A stretch of 37,589 bases of DNA, from contig CALKHQ010000132.1 in NCBI GenBank assembly GCA_937988735.1, positions 1 to 37,589 of the forward strand. The letters are read 5' to 3'. The notes beneath the pieces are model-generated. The model saw only the letters and a list, made by a program, of their open reading frames with translations, made no database searches and was not told the DNA's origin. Below, one piece after another: positions 8,232 through 15,060 of this stretch (positions are counted from its first letter, which is position 1; the number at the start of each line of letters is the position of its first letter). This DNA comes from an uncultured Alphaproteobacteria bacterium. GTDB lineage: Bacteria > Pseudomonadota > Alphaproteobacteria > CALKHQ01. The position numbers and the translations under genes were made by a program.

Positions 8232-8867
8232 TCATTTCAGAAGATTGTTCGGATCACGTCCGGGCCGCGACTTGTATTGCGGCAGCGACCAGCCGAACAG
8301 CAGGGCGCCGGCGCGAACGCCGAAGGCGAGGACGAAGCCGGCGGCAGCCGACAGGAAGCGCGGCAGGCCGGCGACATCGGCCAGGACGAAGGCCGCCGCC
8401 CCGGCCATGGCAGCGGTGAGATAGATCTCCTTGCGCATCAGGACCGACGGCTCGCCGGCCAGCACGTCGCGCAGGATGCCGCCCAGCGTGCCGGTCATGG
8501 TGCCCATCACCACCGCGATCACCGGAGATCCGGTCACGGAAAGCCCCTTGTAGGCGCCGTAGACGCCGTAGGCGGCGAGGCCCAGCGCGTCGAGCCACAG
8601 CAGGAAGCGATAGCGTGACTCCAGCAGGTGCGCCCCGAAGTACACGCAGATGGCCGACACGGCGCAGATCAGGATGTAGAGGGGCTGCTCGACCCAGAAC
8701 ACCGGCACGTCGAGGATCAGGTCGCGCACCGTCCCGCCCCCGGTACCCGTCACCGTGCCGAGGAACAGGAAGCTGATGATGTCGAGCTGCTTGCGCGAAG
8801 CGGTGAGCGCCCCGGTCGCCGCGAACAGGGCCACCCCGGCATAGTCCAGGAACTCGACCGGGCTCAC
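8232..8867 (-). CDS. TRIC/UPF0126 family channel-like membrane protein
   Basis: A 211-residue, mostly hydrophobic protein of the UPF0126 (YadS/YicG) group, whose relatives are structurally TRIC trimeric cation channels. It has the internal two-fold repeat typical of the family: GTVTGTGGGTVRDLIL in the first half and GTMTGTLGGILRDVLAGE in the second, each followed by a membrane segment, for about seven segments in all. GTG at 8867 has GGGAG about 7 bases upstream and lies 27 bases after der, so it is probably the last gene of the yfgM-bamB-der transcript. The ion or metabolite carried is unknown. Confidence 0.88.
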   Translation of the reverse strand: MSPVEFLDYAGVALFAATGALTASRKQLDIISFLFLGTVTGTGGGTVRDLILDVPVFWVEQPLYILICAVSAICVYFGAHLLESRYRFLLWLDALGLAAYGVYGAYKGLSVTGSPVIAVVMGTMTGTLGGILRDVLAGEPSVLMRKEIYLTAAMAGAAAFVLADVAGLPRFLSAAAGFVLAFGVRAGALLFGWSLPQYKSRPGRDPNNLLK

Positions 8868-8894
8868 CGCGCCGCTCCCTGCTCAGGGGTCCCG

Positions 8895-10283
8895 CTACCC
8901 CTCCTTCACATACGGGTTCTTGCTGCGCCGGGGGGTGATGCGGATCGGGACACCGGGCATGGCAAAGGTCTCGCGCAGGTCGTTGGCAAGATAGCGCTTG
9001 TAGCTCTCGGGCAGCTCCGCCGGCCGGTTGACCCACAGCGCAAACGTCGGCGGTCGGCTCTTCACCTGCGTCATGTACCGCAGCTGCAGCCGCCGCCCCT
9101 TAGGCGCCGGCGGCGGGTGCCGCTCCACCATGTCGGCGAGCCAGCGGTTGAGCTGGGCGGTGGTGATGCGCTTGTTCCACAGCCGGTACGCCTCGAACGC
9201 CGCCGGCATCAGCTTGCCCAGCCCTTCCCCCGTCTCGGCGGAGAGCCGGACGATTGTCGTGCCGCGCACCTCCGGCAGGATCTCGTCCATGCGCAGCGAC
9301 ACCTCTCTGGCGACCGCAGCACGGTCCTCGACGAGGTCCCACTTGTTCAGCGCAATGACCAGGGCGCGTCCTTCATTGGCGACCAGGCGGATGATGGCGA
9401 GGTCCTGCCGCTCCAGCGCCTGGGTCGCATCGAGGACGACCACGACCACCTCGGCGAAGCGGACGGCGGTCAGCGTGTCGGCCACCGACAGCCGCTCCAG
9501 CTTCTCCGTGACGTTGGACTTGCGCCGCAGCCCGGCGGTGTCGATGAGCTGCACCGGGCGGTCGCGGTAGCTGTACTGCACCCGGATGCTGTCGCGGGTG
9601 ATGCCGGCTTCCGGGCCGGTGAGCAGCCGCTCCTCGCCGATGAGCCGGTTGATCAGCGTGGACTTGCCGACATTCGGCCGGCCGACCACCGCCAGCCGCA
9701 ACGGCTTTGCCGGATCGTCCTCCGCGTCGATACCGCCGCCCGAGGCACCCTCCGGCGCCGGCCCCGCGTCGGCCTCTGCCTCCGCGGCGGCATCCACGAA
9801 CGGGCGCAGCGCCTCGTAGAGGTCCGCCATGCCCTCGCCGTGCTCGGCCGAGATCCCGATCGGATGGCCGAGCCCGAGCCCGAAGGCCTCGTAGAGCCCG
9901 GCGGCGCCGGCCTCGCCCTCGCACTTGTTGGCGACGAGGATCGTCGGGCGCGCCCGCGTGCGCAGCCAGTCGGCGAAATGGCGGTCGAGCGCGGTCAGCC
10001 CGTCGCGGGCATCGATGACGAACAGCGCAACGTCGCACCGGTCCAGCGCCCGCATCGTCTGCTGCCGCATCCGGCCGGACAGCGTCTCGTCCACGCTGTC
10101 GTCCAGGCCGGCGGTATCGACAACGGTGAAGGCGAGGTCGCCGAGGCGCGCATCGCCCTCGCGCCAGTCGCGGGTGACGCCCGGGCTGTCATCGACCAGG
10201 GCGACCCTGCGGCCGACCAGGCGGTTGAACAGCGTGGACTTCCCGACATTGGGCCGGCCGATGATGGCGACCCGGATGCTCAT
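8895..10283 (-). CDS. der: Ribosome-assembly GTPase Der (EngA)
   Basis: Essential GTPase for 50S ribosome maturation with two tandem G domains, unique to this family. Each domain has its own P-loop GRPNVGKST (one at the N-terminus, one near residue 190) and DTAGL G3 motif. The G4 motifs are NKCEGE and NKWD, the first being a slightly unusual NKxE form. A KH-like C-terminal domain carries LNRWLADMVERHPPP and ends in the basic RITPRRSKNPY. Between the G domains is an acidic linker of about 30 residues. Length is 462 residues (E. coli 490). It follows bamB by 12 bases. Confidence 0.96.
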   Translation of the reverse strand: MSIRVAIIGRPNVGKSTLFNRLVGRRVALVDDSPGVTRDWREGDARLGDLAFTVVDTAGLDDSVDETLSGRMRQQTMRALDRCDVALFVIDARDGLTALDRHFADWLRTRARPTILVANKCEGEAGAAGLYEAFGLGLGHPIGISAEHGEGMADLYEALRPFVDAAAEAEADAGPAPEGASGGGIDAEDDPAKPLRLAVVGRPNVGKSTLINRLIGEERLLTGPEAGITRDSIRVQYSYRDRPVQLIDTAGLRRKSNVTEKLERLSVADTLTAVRFAEVVVVVLDATQALERQDLAIIRLVANEGRALVIALNKWDLVEDRAAVAREVSLRMDEILPEVRGTTIVRLSAETGEGLGKLMPAAFEAYRLWNKRITTAQLNRWLADMVERHPPPAPKGRRLQLRYMTQVKSRPPTFALWVNRPAELPESYKRYLANDLRETFAMPGVPIRITPRRSKNPYVKEG

Positions 10284-10295
10284 CCCTGTCCCGCC

Positions 10296-11633
10296 TCAGC
10301 GCAGGGCATGAAGGGTGCCGTTATCGGCAAGGATGTAGAGCGTCCCGCCGGCCGCCAGCGGCTCGATGCGGATCGGCGCGCTGGTGAGCTCGCGCCGGGC
10401 GAGAACCTCGCCGGTGTCGGGGGACAGCGCAACCACCTCCCCGTTGGAACCCGCCACGATCAGCCGGTCGCCGAACAGGACCGGACCGACCCAGTCGATC
10501 GGGTCCTCGCGGTCCTCGGGATCCTCGTAGGCCGGAAGCTTGGTCGCCCAGCGCACGCGGCCGTCCGCCGCCGACAGCGCCACCGCCTGCGCCCGGCTGG
10601 TGACCAGAAACAGCCAGTCACCGGCCAGCCATGGGGAGGTGCCGCCGCCGGCCTCCTGCTGCCACACGCGCGCGCCCGTCCGCATGTCCAGCGCCGCCGA
10701 GCGGCCGCTGTGGCTGACGACGAACACCCGGCCACCGCTGATTATCGGCCGGGCCCGGATGTGGGCGATGCGGGCGATGGCGGCGGTGGCGCGGGGCGCG
10801 ACCAGCCGGTCCGACCACAGCACGCGGCCGTTCTCCACCCGCATCGCATAGACCTCGCCCGAGGTGTAGGGCACCACCACCTCCGAGCCCGACACGGCCG
10901 GGCTCGCCGCGCCGAGGATGCCGGCTTCGTCGGTGCTGCCGCTGTGCGACCACAGCCGCTCGCCCGTCGCGGCGTCGAGCGCCACCGTGCGGTTGTCGGC
11001 GGTGACGGCGAACACCCGCCCGCCGTCAACGGTCGGCGCCGAGCGGGACGGTCCAGGCAGGGGCGCGCGCCACACCACCGCCCCGTTCGCGGGCTCGAGC
11101 GCGAGGGCCTCGGCCGCGCCGGTGGTGACGTACAGGGTGTCGTCGGCAAAGGCGATCCCGCCGCCGAGCTCGCCCTCGTCCTCCTCCTCGGGCAGGACGT
11201 CCACTTCCCACAGAAGCTGGCCGCCGTTGACGCTGAACGCGGCCAACACGCCTTCGGTGTCGAGCGTGTAGATGCGGCCGCCGCCGACCACCGGCTGCAC
11301 CAGCAGGCGCGACGAGGAGCTGGAGCCGCTGCCGATCGAGGTGCTCCAGACCGTGCCGATCCCACCGCTGCCGGCGAGCCGCTGCGGGTCGTGGGTCGGC
11401 ACCCCGCCCTCCTGCGGCCAGCCGTCGAACGTCTGCGCCGGCAGCACGAACGGCCGTGCCACCACCTCCGGATCCGGCGTCAGCCCCTCGCTCGACGACA
11501 GCACGGGGATGCGCTCACCGGAAACGCGGGAAACCGGTTCGTCCTCGAACCACGAGCTGCAGCCGGCAAGGCCGAGCGCGACGACGGGGCCGGCCGCGAT
11601 GGCGAGGAACCGCATGCGGAGGCCGCCGCTCAC
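10296..11633 (-). CDS. bamB: Outer-membrane assembly lipoprotein BamB (PQQ-like beta-propeller)
   Basis: Probable BamB, the eight-bladed beta-propeller lipoprotein that helps BamA fold outer-membrane proteins. It has a lipoprotein signal with lipobox LAGC (C25) followed by Ser-Ser, which fits outer-membrane sorting, then repeated PQQ-type blades ending in patterns such as VALDAATGERLWSHSG and VALSPDTGEVLARREL. Length is 445 residues, longer than E. coli BamB (392). GTG at 11633 is chosen because AAGGAGG lies 6 bases upstream and the codon overlaps the yfgM stop; an ATG at 11615 is a weaker option. Position between yfgM and der is the conserved context that separates it from other PQQ-repeat proteins. 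Confidence 0.9.
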   Translation of the reverse strand: MSGGLRMRFLAIAAGPVVALGLAGCSSWFEDEPVSRVSGERIPVLSSSEGLTPDPEVVARPFVLPAQTFDGWPQEGGVPTHDPQRLAGSGGIGTVWSTSIGSGSSSSSRLLVQPVVGGGRIYTLDTEGVLAAFSVNGGQLLWEVDVLPEEEDEGELGGGIAFADDTLYVTTGAAEALALEPANGAVVWRAPLPGPSRSAPTVDGGRVFAVTADNRTVALDAATGERLWSHSGSTDEAGILGAASPAVSGSEVVVPYTSGEVYAMRVENGRVLWSDRLVAPRATAAIARIAHIRARPIISGGRVFVVSHSGRSAALDMRTGARVWQQEAGGGTSPWLAGDWLFLVTSRAQAVALSAADGRVRWATKLPAYEDPEDREDPIDWVGPVLFGDRLIVAGSNGEVVALSPDTGEVLARRELTSAPIRIEPLAAGGTLYILADNGTLHALR

Positions 11634-12367
11634 TGTGCGCCTCCTTCCGGCTCCCCGCCTTCGGCGCCGCCCTCCTCCGCCATCGGCCGTTCGCCGGCCG
11701 GGACAGGTTCCTCGCGCGCCGGCTCGCCGCCGATCGCGGCCAGCAGCTCCGCAGCCCGGGCACGCATCCCGATCGGCGCGTCGATGTCATCCGAGATCGC
11801 GGTGAGGCGCTCGCGCGCGAGCGCCAGATCGCCGGCGTCGATCGCGGCCGCGGCAATGATCTCGCCCGCCCAGAACCGCCACGGGCTGTTGGAGGCCTCC
11901 ATGGCCGCGAGGCGGCTGCGCAGGCTGTCGAGACCCTCGCTGCCCACCGCGAGCGAGGCGGCGAGCATGGTCGCGAGCTCCCGCAGCGCCGGGTCCACCT
12001 CTCCGTCCCCGGCGACCTGGCGGTAGAGCGCGATCGCGGTCTCGCGGTCGTCGCCCTCGATCGCCCGCGCGCCGGCCTGCAGCCGGGCCAGGGCTGCGAT
12101 GTTGCCGCCGGCCTCGTTGGCGAAGGCGGTCAGCCGGGCAACAGCCTCGGCCGGCTCGGACTCCGCGGTGGCGTCGAAGGTCGCGGTCAGCGCCGCCGTC
12201 TGCTCTTCCGCCACGCCCCGCTCGTAGGAGCGCCACGCCACGACCGCCGCCGTGCCGGCGACGATCAGGACGGCCGCCGCGATCACCATCCAGCCGTAGC
12301 GGCGCCACAGCGTCCGCATCCGGTCTTCCCGCAGCGCCTCGTCGACCTGTTCGAAGATATCGGCCAA
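11630..12367 (-). CDS. yfgM: YfgM-like TPR membrane protein
   Basis: A single-pass inner-membrane protein with a periplasmic TPR-like region, matching YfgM, which in E. coli associates with the SecYEG translocon and periplasmic chaperones. It opens MADIFEQVDEALREDR, then WRRYGW and a membrane helix at about residues 27-46, followed by helical TPR-like repeats. The C-terminal 30 residues are Pro/Glu/Gly-rich. Length is 245 residues (E. coli 206). TTG at 12367 has GGGGGAG about 7 bases upstream. The yfgM-bamB-der order supports the call more strongly than sequence alone. Confidence 0.82.
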   Translation of the reverse strand: MADIFEQVDEALREDRMRTLWRRYGWMVIAAAVLIVAGTAAVVAWRSYERGVAEEQTAALTATFDATAESEPAEAVARLTAFANEAGGNIAALARLQAGARAIEGDDRETAIALYRQVAGDGEVDPALRELATMLAASLAVGSEGLDSLRSRLAAMEASNSPWRFWAGEIIAAAAIDAGDLALARERLTAISDDIDAPIGMRARAAELLAAIGGEPAREEPVPAGERPMAEEGGAEGGEPEGGAQ

Positions 12368-12492
12368 TTCGATCTCCCCCGCGGCGTCCGCGCTCCGCGC
12401 CGCTGTTCTTCTCCGGTCCCGCCGCGCGCCCGTTTACACCGGCAGCAGCGCGCCCGCCACCATTCCCTGATCGCCGCGCCGCAATGCCCCGG

Positions 12493-13047
12493 TCAGCGCG
12501 ACTTCCACTTGATGGAGCAGCCCATGCTCGGCACCTGCTCGCGCGGCCCCGATCCCGTCTCCGCGATCTGCAGCATCGCCTCCACCAGCTCGCGCCGCGA
12601 ACCCGGCGGCGGCGGGTCCAGCCGCCCGGCGTCCAGCCGGCCGCGATATTGCAGCTTCAGCTCGGCATTGAAACCGAAGAAATCGGGCGTGCACGCGGCA
12701 TCGTAGCGCCGCGCGACCTCCTGGCTCTCGTCGTGCAGGTAAGGAAAGCCGAAGCGGTGGGTCCCGGCGAAGGTGCGCATGTTTTCGAAGGAATCGTCGG
12801 GATAGGCGTCGGCGTCGTTGGCGTTGATCGCGGCCACCCCGATCCCGTGCGCCTTCAGCTCCTCGCAGGCGGCGACGATCCGCCCGATCGTCGCCTTCAC
12901 GTACGGGCAGTGATTGCAGAGGAACATGATCAGCGTTCCCCGCGGCCCGCGCACGTCGGCCAGCGTCCACACCCGTCCGTCCACGCCCGGCAGCCGGAAG
13001 TCCGGCGCGGGCCGGCCGAAGTCGCATATCGGCGTCTGCACGGGCAA
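12493..13047 (-). CDS. Peroxiredoxin-like / thioredoxin-fold protein (PRX_like1 type)
   Basis: Cytoplasmic thioredoxin-fold protein of about 184 residues. It begins with an AhpC/TSA-like APDFRLPGVDG segment and carries the distinctive FLCNHCPYVKA motif, a CxxC pair in place of the usual peroxiredoxin TxxC, plus SMGCSIKWK near the end. These mark the PRX_like1 group, whose reaction is poorly known. I chose TTG at 13047 because GGAGGAG stands about 8 bases upstream; GTG at 13039-13041 would cost two residues and place that site too far away. A sigma-70-like promoter, TTGAGT-16-TACAAT, precedes it. No export signal is seen. Confidence 0.85.
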   Translation of the reverse strand: MPVQTPICDFGRPAPDFRLPGVDGRVWTLADVRGPRGTLIMFLCNHCPYVKATIGRIVAACEELKAHGIGVAAINANDADAYPDDSFENMRTFAGTHRFGFPYLHDESQEVARRYDAACTPDFFGFNAELKLQYRGRLDAGRLDPPPPGSRRELVEAMLQIAETGSGPREQVPSMGCSIKWKSR

Positions 13048-13103
13048 CGCGCACTCTCCTCCGCAGCGTGGCCGCCGGCTGCTCCACGAATGCCGGCCGG
13101 CCG

Positions 13104-13131
13104 ATTGTAGGCATGGAGGCGGCGAACTCAA
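13104..13131 (-). promoter_or_regulatory. Sigma-70-like promoter for the peroxiredoxin-like gene
   Basis: On the minus strand, TTGAGT (13131-13126) and TACAAT (13109-13104) are separated by 16 bases. This predicts a start near 13097, about 50 bases before the TTG start codon at 13047. It lies in the divergent gap shared with the lipoprotein gene. Confidence 0.6.
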
Positions 13132-13200
13132 CCGGCGCCGGTAACGATCAGGCAACCGGTGTTTTTCTAGGGTCGACCGGACCGCTCCGCAGGAGAACCG

Positions 13201-13512
13201 ATGCCGCACCGCAGCCTGCTCCCAGCCCTCGCCGCCATGGCCCTCACCGTGTCCAGCTGCGCCGTGATCAGCGGCGGCGCGACGGTGGCGTCGCTGATGG
13301 CGACGAAGAAGACGATCATGGATCACGTGGTCTCGTTCGCCACCGAGCAGGACTGTTCCACCATCGCCTTCGAGCGCGGCGAGCCGTATTGCCGCGATCC
13401 GAACGCCCCGCCGCCGGTGGAGCCGGTCTATCACTGCTATCGCACGCTGGGCGAGGTCACCTGCTACACCACCCCCGACCCGTACGGCGACGGCGCCGGG
13501 CCCGTCCGCTAG
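13201..13512 (+). CDS. Small hypothetical lipoprotein
   Basis: A 103-residue protein with a lipoprotein signal: hydrophobic core LLPALAAMALTV and lipobox VSSC with C20 as the lipidated residue, followed by Ala, which favours the outer membrane. The mature part has four more cysteines (in DCST, PYCRD, YHCYR and VTCYT), which could form two disulfides in the periplasm. ATG at 13201 has AGGAGA 6 bases upstream. I do not recognise the family. It is transcribed away from the peroxiredoxin-like gene and may have its own promoter in the AT-richer stretch at 13158-13170. Confidence 0.75.
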   Translation: MPHRSLLPALAAMALTVSSCAVISGGATVASLMATKKTIMDHVVSFATEQDCSTIAFERGEPYCRDPNAPPPVEPVYHCYRTLGEVTCYTTPDPYGDGAGPVR

Positions 13513-13622
13513 CGGCCTTGCGCCCCATCCCCCTCGCGCTGGACAGGCTGCCAAAAATCCGGAACACTCGACCGGTGGTCGGTGCGTACGGGACAGGGAA
13601 CACTGGGGCGGTTGCGGCGGGA

Positions 13623-13958
13623 ATGAGCGTCGTCATTCGGCTTGCGGAAGAACGAGGTCGCAGCGGGCCCGTCGCGTTCAACCGTCAGGAACTCAAGCGC
13701 CTGCTGTCGCTCTATACCCGGCGGGTGATGAGCGGCGAATGGCGGGACTACGCGATCGACATGCGGCGCGACTGCGCGGTGTTCTCGATCTACCGGCACG
13801 CGGCCGAAGGCCCCCTCTACACGGTGTGGAAGACGAAGTCCGGCCACGGCGTGCCGCCGGAATACAGCCTCTACACCGGGCCGCGGCGGCTGGCGCGCTC
13901 ACGCTCCCTGGACGAGACGCTCCGCGCGCTCGAACGCCGGCTCCGCGTCGTCCGCTGA
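13623..13958 (+). CDS. DUF2794 family protein
   Basis: A 111-residue soluble protein matching DUF2794, a family I know from alphaproteobacteria and whose function is unknown. The diagnostic stretch is FNRQELKRLLSLYTRRV, then GEWRDYAIDMRRDCAVFS, and a final ERRL helix. ATG at 13623 follows a GGCGGGA. The last 60 bases (13899-13958) also encode the end of dusA on the opposite strand. The 110-base gap before it has no obvious terminator or promoter that I can defend. Confidence 0.85.
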   Translation: MSVVIRLAEERGRSGPVAFNRQELKRLLSLYTRRVMSGEWRDYAIDMRRDCAVFSIYRHAAEGPLYTVWKTKSGHGVPPEYSLYTGPRRLARSRSLDETLRALERRLRVVR

Positions 13959-14924
13959 CCGCACCCGGCGCGCCGCCGCCCTGACCACCGCCCCGGTCGC
14001 ACCCTCCGCCCTGGCGTGCTCCGCCAGATGGCGGCGCCAGGCCCGCGCGCCGGGCAGGCCGTTGAACAGCCCCATCATGTGACGGGTCACCGACTTCGCC
14101 GGCACGCCCTCGCGCACCACGCGGTCGATGTAGTCGGCCATGGCCTCCGCCACGTCCCAGCGGGAACGCGGCGGCCGCGGATCGCCGTAGAAGCGGCGGT
14201 CCACATCAGCGAGCACATAGGGTTCCTGATAGGCCAGACGGCCGAGCATCGCGCCATCCACATGCTCAAGGTGACGCTCCGCCTCGTCCAGCGACCGGAT
14301 CCCGCCGTTGATGGTGACCTGGAGGTCCGGACGCGCCCGCTTCAGGGCATGGACCAGCTCGTGGCGCAGCGGCGGGATCTCGCGGTTCTCCTTCGGGCTG
14401 AGCCCTGACAGCCACGCCTTGCGGGCGTGGACGATGAAATGACGGCAGCCGGCGTCCGCCACCCGAGCGACGAAGGCCGGCATCGTCCGCTCCTCGTCCT
14501 GCTCGTCCACACCCAGCCGGTGCTTGACGGTGACCGGAATGTCCACGGCCGCCGCCATCGCCTCGACGCAGGCGGCGACCAGGTCCGGCGACTGCATCAG
14601 GCAGGCGCCGAAGGCCCCCGACTGGACCCGGTCGGAGGGGCAGCCGACGTTGAGGTTGATCGCGTCATAGCCGTAGTCGGCGCCGATGCGGGCGCATTCG
14701 GCCAGCGCCTTCGGGTCGCTGCCGCCGAGCTGAAGCACCAGCGGGCGCTCCGCCGGATCGAACCGCAGGAAACGGTGGCGGTCGCCGAACAGGATGGCCC
14801 CGGTGGTGACCATCTCGGTGTACAGCACCGCCCGCCGGGTGATGAGCCGCAGGAAGTAGCGGTCATGCCTGTCGGTCCAGTCCATCATCGGCGCGACGGC
14901 GATCCTGTGTCGGGCGTCGAACAG
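13899..14924 (-). CDS. dusA: tRNA-dihydrouridine synthase DusA
   Basis: FMN enzyme that reduces uridine in the D-loop of tRNA. Motifs are VAPMMDWTDRHDR at the N-terminus, INLNVGCPSDRVQSGAFGAC with the catalytic cysteine in the last part, KHRLGVDE, HFIVHARKAWLSGLSPKEN and TINGGIRS; HARKAWLxGLSPKEN is diagnostic of DusA rather than DusB or DusC. The start is uncertain. TTG at 14951 is the furthest upstream option but has no ribosome-binding site and lies within a few bases of the transcription start expected from TATAAG at 14965-14960. CTG at 14924 has AGGAG 7 bases upstream and gives a normal N-terminus, so I used it. The 3' end overlaps the DUF2794 gene by 60 bases. Confidence 0.94.
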   Translation of the reverse strand: MFDARHRIAVAPMMDWTDRHDRYFLRLITRRAVLYTEMVTTGAILFGDRHRFLRFDPAERPLVLQLGGSDPKALAECARIGADYGYDAINLNVGCPSDRVQSGAFGACLMQSPDLVAACVEAMAAAVDIPVTVKHRLGVDEQDEERTMPAFVARVADAGCRHFIVHARKAWLSGLSPKENREIPPLRHELVHALKRARPDLQVTINGGIRSLDEAERHLEHVDGAMLGRLAYQEPYVLADVDRRFYGDPRPPRSRWDVAEAMADYIDRVVREGVPAKSVTRHMMGLFNGLPGARAWRRHLAEHARAEGATGAVVRAAARRVRSADDAEPAFERAERLVQGA

Positions 14925-14959
14925 CGGTCCTCTCCTGCACGGTGAGCTCAAGGATGGGC

Positions 14960-14965
14960 CTTATA
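14960..14965 (-). promoter_or_regulatory. dusA: Candidate -10 element for dusA
   Basis: TATAAG on the minus strand, in an otherwise GC-rich divergent gap. No good -35 hexamer stands 16-18 bases upstream. The predicted start, near 14953, would make a TTG start at 14951 nearly leaderless. Confidence 0.4.
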
Positions 14966-15011
14966 TGCGCGCCCGGGACCGATTGCGCCAGCGCCGCCGG
15001 ACCATTCGGGC

Positions 15012-15041
15012 TTGGCGGCGATCATGCGGGACCGATAGACT
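15012..15041 (+). promoter_or_regulatory. Candidate promoter of the transglutaminase-like/VWA gene pair
   Basis: TTGGCG (15012-15017) and TAGACT (15036-15041) are 18 bases apart, about 20 bases before the ATG at 15061. Each hexamer matches the sigma-70 consensus at four of six positions, so this is plausible but weak. Confidence 0.4.
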
Positions 15042-15060
15042 CCCTGGCGCACAGGCAGGG

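Noticed and set aside
8628..12026. A 1132-codon open frame on the plus strand opposite der, bamB and yfgM
   Set aside because: It is the shadow of three clear genes in GC-rich DNA: no recognisable domain, His/Arg/Gln-rich translation, and it crosses gene boundaries.
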